Below are positions 52,627-59,677 of a stretch of DNA of 64,000 nucleotides, piece by piece. The DNA comes from Flavobacteriaceae bacterium NBU2973 (GTDB lineage: Bacteria > Bacteroidota > Bacteroidia > Flavobacteriales > Flavobacteriaceae). The stretch covers positions 1-64,000 of the forward strand of contig JAOEIQ010000001.1 in assembly GCA_026162565.1 (NCBI GenBank). Reading direction: 5' to 3'. Within the stretch, counting starts at the first letter, position 1; every line of letters begins with the position of its first letter. The translations under genes and the position numbers were made by a program. The notes under the pieces were generated by a model that was not told where the DNA came from, did no database searches, and saw only the letters and a list, made by a program, of their open reading frames with translations.

Positions 52627-53001
52627 ATGAAAGAATCAAAATTTAAATTTGAAGATTTAAAGGTGTATCAAAAAGCACTTGATTTTGTTGATCTCACTTA
52701 TAAAACAGTTGAAAGTTTTCCAAAAACAGAGAAATTTGGTCTTTCATCACAGTTTACTAGAGCAGCTATTTCCATTGCCTTAAACATTGCAGAAGGTTCT
52801 TCAGATACTGATAAACAATTCAATAGATTTTTACAGATGTCTTTAGATTCTGTGAATGAAAGTGTTGTATGCTCAACTATATCAAAAAGACAAAATTATA
52901 TTTCTGATGAAACTGACAATCAAATAAGAGAAAAACTAGTAGAACTATCTAAAATGATAACTAGTCTTCAAAAATATCTAAACAACAAATCTAATAACTA
53001 A
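52627..53001 (+). CDS. Four-helix-bundle (S23/IVP type) protein inserted in the transporter operon
   Basis: This 124-residue protein matches the four-helix-bundle family best known from intervening sequences of 23S rRNA genes: FEDLKVYQKALDFVD at the start and SSQFTRAAISIALNIAEGSS in the centre. The end is Lys/Asn-rich. Here it stands between the ATPase and the first permease of a metal ABC transporter, 41 bases after the ATPase stop and 12 bases before the conserved coding of the permease. The function is unknown. Its position suggests insertion into an older operon. Confidence 0.85.
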   Translation: MKESKFKFEDLKVYQKALDFVDLTYKTVESFPKTEKFGLSSQFTRAAISIALNIAEGSSDTDKQFNRFLQMSLDSVNESVVCSTISKRQNYISDETDNQIREKLVELSKMITSLQKYLNNKSNN

Positions 53002-53013
53002 CCTCCACCAACT

Positions 53014-54138
53014 ATAGACTTAAAAGAATACATAGAACTCGTTTTTAGTGATTATACACTACGAACTATCACTCTAGGCACAGCTATTTTAGGAGCTGTA
53101 ACTGGCATGTTGGGTAGTTTTGCTGTATTGCGTAAACAAAGTTTACTTGGTGATGCTATTTCTCACGCTGCTCTTCCAGGAATTGCTATTGCTTTTTTAA
53201 TTACTGGAGCAAAAGATAGTAACACATTACTTCTTGGAGCTTTGGTAAGTGGGTTAATTGGCACCTTTTGGATTCGAGGTATTATTACTAAAACACATTT
53301 AAAATCTGATACAGCTTTAGGTTTAATATTGTCGTTGTTTTTTGGGTTCGGCATGTTCTTACTGACGTTTATTCAAAAACAACCTAATGCTAATCAAGCA
53401 GGTTTAGATAAATACTTATTTGGGCAAGCTGCTACTTTAGTAGAAAGCGATGTTTGGATGATGGCAATTGTTACAGGAATTTGTCTACTTGTTTTATTAC
53501 TGTTCTGGAAAGAGTTTAAAATCTTATTATTTGATGCAGACTATACAAAAACTCTTGGTTTCAATACTAAATTTATTGATATTCTTATTACCTCTTTTAT
53601 AGTTCTAGCCATTGTTTTAGGCTTACAAACTGTAGGTGTTGTTTTAATGAGTGCCATGTTATTAGCGCCAGCTGCTGCAGCAAGGCAGTGGACAAATAGT
53701 TTAGCAAAAATGGTGTTTTTAGCTGCTCTATTTGGTGCTTTCGCAGGTGTTTTTGGTACTGCAATAAGCGCAAGTCAAAATAACTTATCAACTGGACCAG
53801 TTATTGTTTTAGTAGCTAGTGTTTTTGTTGTGTTTTCTTTTATATTTTCACCACGTAGAGGTTTGTTATTTAAACAAATACGATTTATTAAAAACCGTCG
53901 TGATTTACAGCTTCATAAAACATTAGCTTTTATGCATCAAATTGCCGAAACACATGAAGATATCTCGCATCCTCATGCTATTAAAATCTTAAATAATTTT
54001 CAAGGATTTACAAGAGGAACGCTTCAAAAGTTAGTAGAAAAAAATTATGTGACACTTCAAGGTAATATGTGGAGTTTAACTGAAGATGGTTTTAATACAG
54101 CTTCAAATTTATATAACCAACAAGCCAATAATGAATAG
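53014..54138 (+). CDS. Metal ABC transporter permease 1 (start codon unusual or lost) with C-terminal winged-helix-like domain
   Basis: The first usual start codon in frame is ATG 53107 (343 residues), but conserved permease coding continues upstream without a stop for 31 more codons (DLKEYIELVFSDYTLRTITL, then GTAILGAVTG). It begins at ATA 53014, and no ATG, GTG or TTG lies between the stop at 52999 and 53107. Starting at 53107 would remove most of the first membrane helix. ATA may act as the start, or the true ATG was mutated or displaced by the inserted four-helix-bundle gene. The rest is a normal permease (AVLRKQSLLGDAISHAALPG). Residues after about 255 form a soluble helical and winged-helix-like tail (FTRGTLQKLVEKNYVTL). 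Confidence 0.8.
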   Translation: MDLKEYIELVFSDYTLRTITLGTAILGAVTGMLGSFAVLRKQSLLGDAISHAALPGIAIAFLITGAKDSNTLLLGALVSGLIGTFWIRGIITKTHLKSDTALGLILSLFFGFGMFLLTFIQKQPNANQAGLDKYLFGQAATLVESDVWMMAIVTGICLLVLLLFWKEFKILLFDADYTKTLGFNTKFIDILITSFIVLAIVLGLQTVGVVLMSAMLLAPAAAARQWTNSLAKMVFLAALFGAFAGVFGTAISASQNNLSTGPVIVLVASVFVVFSFIFSPRRGLLFKQIRFIKNRRDLQLHKTLAFMHQIAETHEDISHPHAIKILNNFQGFTRGTLQKLVEKNYVTLQGNMWSLTEDGFNTASNLYNQQANNE

Positions 54139-55291
54139 TGCACAAATAGAAATACAACTCATAGCTAGTCTGGTAGCCATAGCTTGTGCTATTCCGGGAA
54201 CATTTTTAGTGCTTCGAAAAATGGCAATGATTAGCGATGCTATTAGCCATTCTATATTACCAGGAATTGTTATTGGGTTTTTTATTACTCATGATCTTAA
54301 TTCTCCAGTATTAATTTTATTAGCTGCCTTAACTGGAATCATTACTGTGATTTTAGTAGAGTATATTCAAAAAACTGGGTTGGTAAAAGAAGACACAGCT
54401 ATTGGTCTCGTATTTCCAGCTCTGTTTAGTATTGGTGTCATTATGATTGCAAAAAATGCTAACGATGTACATTTAGATGTAGATGCTGTTCTGCTAGGTG
54501 AATTAGCTTTCGCTCCTTTTGATAGATGTATTGTTTCTGGAGTTGATCTTGGTCCAAAATCTTTATGGATTATTGGAGCAATTCTTTTAATAACAATTAC
54601 CTTACTTATTGCGTTTTTTAAAGAATTAAAAGTTAGCACTTTTGATAAAGGTCTTGCAGCATCATTGGGCTTTTCACCAGCTATTATGCATTATGGACTC
54701 ATGTCTGTATCGTCTGTAACGACTGTAGGCGCTTTTGATGCTGTTGGAGCCATTTTAGTAGTAGCTCTAATGATAGCTCCAGCTGCAACTGCATATCTTA
54801 TTACCACTGATCTCAAAAAAATGCTATGGTTATCTATTGGTTTTGGTGTGTTAAGCGCCATTTCAGGTTATTGGTTTGCGCATTGGTTGGATGCTTCAAT
54901 AGCTGGATCCATAACAACCATGTTAGGGTTTATTTTTCTATTAGTGTATTTGTTTGCTCCGAGCAAAGGGATAATAGCTGTTTTATATCGAGAGAAGCAA
55001 CAGCGAACCGAAGTGTCTCTTCTAACATTTTTACTGCACCTAAAAAATCATACTGAAGAGCGAGAGCGTCATGTTAATCATTTACAAGAGCATATAAATT
55101 GGCAAAAAGTACGTGCTAAAACAGTTTTAGAATTAGCCTTAAAAAATAACATGATTCTTGTTGAGGATAATATTGTTTCTCTAACTGAAAAAGGTGATGA
55201 ATTTACTTCGTTGGCTATTGATTATATCATAAGCAATAAGGATACAAAAATTGAAGATATGAAAGACGATTTCTTTTTGTTTAGAGGTTAA
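54131..55291 (+). CDS. Metal ABC transporter permease 2 with C-terminal winged-helix-like domain
   Basis: This is a 386-residue protein; ATG at 54131 overlaps the previous stop by 8 bases and gives MNSAQIEIQLIASLVAIACA. About eight membrane segments carry the family motif LRKMAMISDAISHSILPG. The C-terminal 100 residues are soluble (TFLLHLKNHTEERERHVNHL, VRAKTVLELALKNNMILVED), resembling a winged helix like that in DtxR proteins. Both permeases in this operon have such tails, so they may sense metal or bind the partner. It overlaps the convergent DnaJ-TerB gene by 4 bases. Confidence 0.9.
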   Translation: MNSAQIEIQLIASLVAIACAIPGTFLVLRKMAMISDAISHSILPGIVIGFFITHDLNSPVLILLAALTGIITVILVEYIQKTGLVKEDTAIGLVFPALFSIGVIMIAKNANDVHLDVDAVLLGELAFAPFDRCIVSGVDLGPKSLWIIGAILLITITLLIAFFKELKVSTFDKGLAASLGFSPAIMHYGLMSVSSVTTVGAFDAVGAILVVALMIAPAATAYLITTDLKKMLWLSIGFGVLSAISGYWFAHWLDASIAGSITTMLGFIFLLVYLFAPSKGIIAVLYREKQQRTEVSLLTFLLHLKNHTEERERHVNHLQEHINWQKVRAKTVLELALKNNMILVEDNIVSLTEKGDEFTSLAIDYIISNKDTKIEDMKDDFFLFRG

Positions 55292-56091
55292 AACCCTCTC
55301 TCTTTTTGAATCGTTTCGTAAGCTTGTTGTACTTGTCTAAATTTTTCTTCAGCGCCTTTTACATGGTCTTCTCCTAAATGCCCAACACGATCTGGATGGT
55401 ATTTTTTTGCCATTTTCCTATAGGCTTTTTTAACCTCATCAACAGTCGCAGTTTTAGGAATTTCAAGAATTTTATAAGCATTATCGCGACTGTTATAAAA
55501 CATGGCTTTTATACTTTCAAAATCGCGACTGCTAATTCCTAAATAACCAGACATTGTATAAATCTGCTTGATCTCGCTTTCGGTAACCATGCCATCTGCC
55601 TTTGCGATACCAAATAAAAAGTGCATCAACTGTAAACGTGCAGCATGATCCATCATCTGCTGAATTTGCATACATACTTGACGCGTCGAAATATTTTTTT
55701 GATTATTGATGTTTTTAAACAATTTGAAAGCATTATTAGCACGTTCTTTACCATACATACTCACAAATTGTTGTCTTACAAAATCTAACTCTCTTTGATC
55801 TTGTTTGCCATCTGCTTTAATAACTATAGATGCTAAAATGAGTAAACTAACCTCAAAGTCCCCCGAGTTAGTTTGTGGTCGTTGTCGTCTTTGAGAACTA
55901 TATGTTGGTCTACGACGTTGTTGTGTTCTACGTCTACTTTGCTGCGACCTGCCATCTCCTAACAATATATTCCCACTACCAGAAGCAAAAGCATCTCCTA
56001 AACTTCCTAATGCTAATCCTATAATAGCTCCAATTGGTCCTCCAAGTGTCCAGCCTAATGTGGCTCCTATCCATTTTAATCCACTACCCAT
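55288..56091 (-). CDS. TerB-DnaJ domain protein (DjlA-like)
   Basis: This 267-residue protein starts with a Gly-rich hydrophobic segment (about 5-32; WIGATLGWTLGGPIGAIIG), probably a membrane anchor. An Arg/Gln-rich linker follows, then a TerB-like helical domain (about 80-190; LLILASIVIKADGKQDQREL and GIAKADGMVTESE, each with an acidic motif). It ends in a J domain (about 200-267) with the HPD motif in KKYHPDRVGHLG. It likely recruits DnaK at the membrane. The layout matches DjlA. Confidence 0.9.
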   Translation of the reverse strand: MGSGLKWIGATLGWTLGGPIGAIIGLALGSLGDAFASGSGNILLGDGRSQQSRRRTQQRRRPTYSSQRRQRPQTNSGDFEVSLLILASIVIKADGKQDQRELDFVRQQFVSMYGKERANNAFKLFKNINNQKNISTRQVCMQIQQMMDHAARLQLMHFLFGIAKADGMVTESEIKQIYTMSGYLGISSRDFESIKAMFYNSRDNAYKILEIPKTATVDEVKKAYRKMAKKYHPDRVGHLGEDHVKGAEEKFRQVQQAYETIQKERGF

Positions 56092-56165
56092 TTATTTCTG
56101 TTTTTTAAAAAAGTAAATATACTATTTGTTTGTTGAAATTATAACTGTTTTGTTACAGGCAACAT

Positions 56166-56269
56166 GCGTTAAGGATAGAAGCGATATCCTTTTTGGTGAT
56201 TTCGAGAACCTCAATCACCAAAAAGATAAAGCGTATAGCCTGACCAAGACGGTATAGTCTTGGTAACGC
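56166..56269 (+). ncRNA. Candidate structured RNA with a closing stem and three internal hairpins
   Basis: GCGTTA (56166-56171) pairs with TAACGC (56264-56269) and encloses three hairpins: AGGATA/TATCCT (56172-56190), a 12-bp stem TTTTTGGTGATT/AATCACCAAAAA (56190-56224) with an inner GAG/CTC, and ACCAAGAC/GTCTTGGT (56243-56264). The single-stranded GATAAAGCGTATAGCCTG joins the last two. All stems are consistent with one fold on the plus strand, although the complement would also fold. I recall similar intergenic elements in flavobacterial genomes but cannot name an Rfam family. A candidate -7 box for the next gene lies after it, so it is probably not part of that leader. Confidence 0.65.
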
Positions 56270-56296
56270 CAAAATAAAAATTGCATGATTTTTGAT

Positions 56297-56304
56297 TATC
56301 TTTG
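56297..56304 (+). promoter_or_regulatory. Candidate -7 element for the bacilliredoxin gene (TATCTTTG)
   Basis: TATCTTTG matches TAnnTTTG and lies 35 bases before the start at 56339. Confidence 0.42.
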
Positions 56305-56338
56305 CACAGTATTAATTATTAAATAAATATTTCAAGAT

Positions 56339-56749
56339 ATGTATCCAGCAGAATTAGTAAAACCAATGCGCGAAGATTTAACCAATGTTGGTTTTGAAGA
56401 ATTACATACTGTTGAGGCAGTAGATGCTGCTTTAGCCAAAGAAGGTACTACTTTAGTAGTGGTAAATTCGGTTTGTGGTTGTGCTGCAGCTAACGCAAGA
56501 CCAGGAGCTAGAACAAGTTTACAGAATGCTAAAAGGCCTGATAATTTAGTTACCGTTTTTGCAGGTGTGGATAAAGATGCAACTAATAAAGCAAGAGAAT
56601 ATATGATTCCTTTTCCTCCAAGCTCGCCTAGTATGGCATTGTTTAAGGATGGTGAATTAGTACACATGCTTGAGCGTCATCATATTGAAGGTCGTCCAGC
56701 AGAAATGATTGCTGAAAACCTTATGGATGCTTACAACACGCATTGTTAA
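56339..56749 (+). CDS. BrxA/BrxB family bacilliredoxin
   Basis: This 136-residue thioredoxin-like protein has the bacilliredoxin active site CGC (Cys46-Gly-Cys48) in VVNSVCGCAAANARPG. FPPSSPSMALFKDGELVHMLERHHIEG is the family's C-terminal signature (core MALFKDGELVHMLERH). In Bacillus, these proteins remove bacillithiol from oxidised proteins; flavobacterial members may serve a similar thiol. It is a single gene with a terminator 25 bases downstream. Confidence 0.92.
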   Translation: MYPAELVKPMREDLTNVGFEELHTVEAVDAALAKEGTTLVVVNSVCGCAAANARPGARTSLQNAKRPDNLVTVFAGVDKDATNKAREYMIPFPPSSPSMALFKDGELVHMLERHHIEGRPAEMIAENLMDAYNTHC

Positions 56750-56773
56750 AAATACTTTTTTAAAATAGTATTA

Positions 56774-56802
56774 GAGCCACGATACAATCGTGGCTTTTTT
56801 TT
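56774..56802 (+). terminator. Terminator after the bacilliredoxin gene
   Basis: AGCCACGAT pairs with ATCGTGGCT (56775-56783 with 56787-56795), followed by a long T-run. Confidence 0.85.
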
Positions 56803-56815
56803 CTCGATAATCGAG
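56803..56815. repeat. Short palindrome CTCGATAATCGAG, copy 2
   Basis: The 13 bases are identical to 38718-38730 and directly follow the terminator T-run. TATCTCGAA follows nearby. Confidence 0.45.
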
Positions 56816-56872
56816 ACTTATTATCTCGAATATTATTTTTAAATTTTTGATGTTTATTCTTGTGAACATCTG

Positions 56873-56903
56873 TTTGCTTTTTATTAAAGTTGGTTTAATT
56901 TTG
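56873..56903 (+). promoter_or_regulatory. Promoter of plsC (TTTG-N19-TAATTTTG)
   Basis: TTTG at 56873-56876 and TAATTTTG at 56896-56903 are separated by 19 bases. The -7 box ends only 4 bases before the ATG at 56908, so the mRNA would have almost no leader. Confidence 0.58.
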
Positions 56904-56907
56904 ATCT

Positions 56908-57645
56908 ATGGCAAAACTATTAGCTTACCCTTTAACAATTATTTACTATCTGTTTTTTGTGTTATCATTATTGGTATTTGATGTTATACAAAGAATTTGC
57001 CTAAACGTATTTGGCTACCAAGCTCATAAAAAAAGCGTTGATATTTTAAATCTTTGCCTTACAAGATGCTTACATATTTTAGGCGTTCGCTATACTTTTA
57101 AAGTTCCCAAAAGTATTGATAATACTATTCCGACTATTATTGTAGCCAACCACCAAAGCATGAATGATATTCCGCCTATCATTTGGTTTATGAGACGCTT
57201 CCATGTCAAGTTTATTAGTAAAAAAGAATTGGGTAAAGGTTTCCCTAGTGTATCGTATAATTTACGAAAAGGTGGTTCTGTTTTAATAGACAGAAAAAAT
57301 GCGCATCAGTCAATTAATGCTATTAAAACTATGGCAGATTATATTGAGAAACATAAAAGAGCTGTAGTAATTTTTCCTGAAGGTTCCAGAAGTCGCGATG
57401 GTAAACCAAAACCTTTTAAAACTAAAGGTTTATTGACGCTTTTAGAACATGCTCCAAATGCGCAAGTGATTCCTATTACGATTAATAACTCATGGAAATT
57501 GTTACGCTATGGTAAATTTCCTATGGGAATAAACATGCACATAAACTACACACTACATGACGTTATAAAAGTAGCAGACTTGGATCATGAAACACTTATA
57601 AAAACTATAGAAAAACAAATAACAGGCGCCATTACTTATGACTAA
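56908..57645 (+). CDS. plsC: 1-acyl-sn-glycerol-3-phosphate acyltransferase
   Basis: This 245-residue membrane acyltransferase makes phosphatidic acid. The catalytic H-x4-D is in NHQSMNDIPP (His82, Asp87); the acceptor-binding motif FPEGSRSRDG follows near residue 150, and VIPITINNSW comes after it. One or two N-terminal hydrophobic segments anchor it. The start MAKLLAYPL fits the family but lies only a few bases after a good -7 box. It overlaps the HD-domain gene by 8 bases. Confidence 0.92.
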   Translation: MAKLLAYPLTIIYYLFFVLSLLVFDVIQRICLNVFGYQAHKKSVDILNLCLTRCLHILGVRYTFKVPKSIDNTIPTIIVANHQSMNDIPPIIWFMRRFHVKFISKKELGKGFPSVSYNLRKGGSVLIDRKNAHQSINAIKTMADYIEKHKRAVVIFPEGSRSRDGKPKPFKTKGLLTLLEHAPNAQVIPITINNSWKLLRYGKFPMGINMHINYTLHDVIKVADLDHETLIKTIEKQITGAITYD

Positions 57646-58294
57646 TGATGACATTATAGACAACACAAAATCCTTTGTAAAAAAGACTTTAGAAAATGCT
57701 GAAGGTGGTCATGATTGGTTTCACACTTTAAGAGTATTTAATAATGCTAATTTAATTGCTGAAAGTGAACATGTAAATGTTTTTGTAGTCAAGTTGTCTG
57801 CCCTTTTACATGATATTGCTGATAGTAAGTTTCATGATGGAGATGATACGATTGGTCCCAAAATAGCTAGAGAGTTTTTATTTAAGCAAAATGTTGATTC
57901 GGTTATTATTGAGCATGTAGTTAAAATTATCGAGAACATGTCGTTTAATAAATCTCTTGATACTGATTCAAAATTTACCTCTAAAGAAATGGAAGTCGTT
58001 CAAGATGCCGATAAATTAGACGCTTTAGGAGCTATTGGTATTGCACGCTGTTTTAATTATGGTGGATTTAAAAATCGTGCTTTATACAATCCTGATATTA
58101 AGCCAAATCTTAATATGACCAGAGCTGAATACAAAAAATCTGAAGCTCCAACTATCAATCACTTTTATGAAAAGCTTTTACTATTAAAAGATGGCATGAA
58201 TACAAAAACAGGAAAGCGTATCGCTAAAAAACGACATGCTTATATGGAAGGCTTTTTAGATCAGTTTTACCAAGAATGGGATGGAGAAAAATAA
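57638..58294 (+). CDS. HD-domain phosphohydrolase
   Basis: This 218-residue cytoplasmic protein has an HD domain. The first metal ligand is in GGHDWFHTLRV, the doublet HD is at LLHDIADSKFHDGDD (His58-Asp59), and the last Asp is in QDADKLDALGAIG. It belongs to the YedJ/YpgQ-like group, proposed to hydrolyse nucleotides or nucleotide second messengers. It is translationally coupled to plsC. The substrate is not indicated by context. Confidence 0.88.
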   Translation: MTNDDIIDNTKSFVKKTLENAEGGHDWFHTLRVFNNANLIAESEHVNVFVVKLSALLHDIADSKFHDGDDTIGPKIAREFLFKQNVDSVIIEHVVKIIENMSFNKSLDTDSKFTSKEMEVVQDADKLDALGAIGIARCFNYGGFKNRALYNPDIKPNLNMTRAEYKKSEAPTINHFYEKLLLLKDGMNTKTGKRIAKKRHAYMEGFLDQFYQEWDGEK

Positions 58295-58308
58295 TTTCAA
58301 TCAAAATT

Positions 58309-58482
58309 TTAATTTTCTTTAGCAACTTCTAAAGCGGTAATTTTATACTCAATAATTGCCATTTCTTCACCATAATGAATAATTTGATCTGGTTTTAGAT
58401 TACTGCTAGAATTTACTATGTTTAGTATCTCTTTAGCCTTATTATTATAATAGTCTAATGCTTCTTGAATTTGATCTGCCAT
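58309..58482 (-). CDS. 57-residue acidic protein downstream of the AraC regulator
   Basis: The minus-strand frame from ATG 58482 to TAA 58309 encodes MADQIQEALDYYNNKAKE, then ILNIVNSSSNLKPD and GEEMAIIEYKITALEVAKEN. It looks like a compact helical protein. It follows the AraC regulator by 11 bases in the same direction, so it is probably co-transcribed. No family was recognised. Confidence 0.6.
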   Translation of the reverse strand: MADQIQEALDYYNNKAKEILNIVNSSSNLKPDQIIHYGEEMAIIEYKITALEVAKEN

Positions 58483-58493
58483 AATTTTTTTAA

Positions 58494-59363
58494 TTACTTT
58501 ATAATTAACTTTAATTCATTTCTATATTTAGAGGCACTCTTACCTGTAACATCCTTAAATACTTTATTAAAATGTGAGTAATTATTAAATCCGCATTCAT
58601 AACAGGTTTCAGTAATATTCATTTGACTTTCGGATAGAAGTTTTGTAGCGTACACAATTCTAAACTCATTTACAAAATTGGTAAATGTTTTCCCTGTAGT
58701 TTTTTTAAAATATCTACAAAAAGCTGGAATGGTCATATTTACCTTGTCTGATATAGTTTCTAAATTAATAACGTTTTGAAAATTTTGATTTACATATTTA
58801 TATATAACATCTATTTTATTACTGTCATTAGATTTTGTTTCAAATGCAAATCCGTCTGCATTTAAAATTGTATAATCTTCAGATTTTGAAAGCTCATTCA
58901 AAATTTCGAGTAAGCTTATAATTCTTTCTAATCCATTTGTTTTTGATAGATTTTGAATTTTTATGCCAATAACCGCTTTTGTTTCTTTACCATAAACTAA
59001 TCCTTTTTTAGAACGCTCAAATAGGCTATTAATCTTTTGCATTTCAGGTATATTTAAAAAAGCATTTCCTAATACCTCCTCTTTAAATTGGATTAATGTT
59101 TCTGAACCACTAACGGTTAATCTATCAGTAAAACCATTATGTGGTAGGTTAGATCCTATGAGAATTAATTGACTGTTATTAAAATATGATATATGATTCC
59201 CTATATGTGTTGTACCACAACCTTTATTAACATAGACCAACTCAATTTCTGGATGATAATGCCATGAAGCCTTTTTAAACGGATAACTCCCACTATGTTG
59301 CTTTACAAGAATAGAGTTCCCAAAATCAGGATTTACTTTTTCATATGAAGGTTTAGTTTTCAA
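58494..59363 (-). CDS. AraC family transcriptional regulator with N-terminal cupin
   Basis: This 289-residue regulator has a cupin-like effector domain (about 20-90; WHYHPEIELVYVNKGCGT) and a C-terminal pair of helix-turn-helix motifs (about 185-285; MTIPAFCRYFKKTTGKTFT and CYECGFNNYSHFNKVFK). The type often controls sugar or nutrient genes in response to small ligands. Its targets are not evident. The nearest divergent gene is a 33-residue membrane peptide 200 bases away. Confidence 0.92.
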   Translation of the reverse strand: MKTKPSYEKVNPDFGNSILVKQHSGSYPFKKASWHYHPEIELVYVNKGCGTTHIGNHISYFNNSQLILIGSNLPHNGFTDRLTVSGSETLIQFKEEVLGNAFLNIPEMQKINSLFERSKKGLVYGKETKAVIGIKIQNLSKTNGLERIISLLEILNELSKSEDYTILNADGFAFETKSNDSNKIDVIYKYVNQNFQNVINLETISDKVNMTIPAFCRYFKKTTGKTFTNFVNEFRIVYATKLLSESQMNITETCYECGFNNYSHFNKVFKDVTGKSASKYRNELKLIIK

Positions 59364-59532
59364 AACAAATAAACTATTACATAAACAAAGTTATTATTTA
59401 TGTGTATTTATTTATGTGCAGGTTTAACTAATTTATATGTTATTTTGATATTCGAAAAAAAGAGAATGATTTTTTGATAAAATACCATATAAATATATCA
59501 AAATAGTGGTTTTTAATATTCAAGTCTGATTT

Positions 59533-59540
59533 TAATTTTG
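59533..59540 (+). promoter_or_regulatory. Candidate -7 element for the small membrane peptide (TAATTTTG)
   Basis: TAATTTTG matches TAnnTTTG, 24 bases before the ATG at 59565. The region 59364-59564 otherwise shows nothing I can name. Confidence 0.35.
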
Positions 59541-59564
59541 GATAACTACTTTAAAATTTATGTT

Positions 59565-59666
59565 ATGAAAAATAAAAAAGAAAATATACGACTTGCACTC
59601 ACGCTAATTGCAATGTTACTGGTATTACCTATAATTACTTTAGTTCTTTTAACTATACTATTATAA
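59565..59666 (+). CDS. 33-residue single-helix membrane peptide
   Basis: The frame encodes a basic start (MKNKKENIR) and one long hydrophobic helix to the C-terminus (LALTLIAMLLVLPIITLVLL). A candidate -7 box precedes it at a fitting distance. It ends 11 bases before the convergent stop of the large VWA gene. No homologue is known to me; it may be a small membrane protein or chance. Confidence 0.45.
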   Translation: MKNKKENIRLALTLIAMLLVLPIITLVLLTILL

Positions 59667-59677
59667 TAACCGTGTTT

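Noticed and set aside
53107-54138. ATG 53107 as the true permease start
   Set aside because: It would delete most of the first membrane helix, whose conserved coding is intact upstream.
55288-56338. Tellurite resistance locus
   Set aside because: The TerB-like domain is part of a DjlA-like J-domain protein and no other ter gene is present.
56166-56338. Riboswitch in the leader of the bacilliredoxin gene
   Set aside because: A candidate -7 box at 56297 lies after the structured element, and no expression platform such as a terminator follows it.
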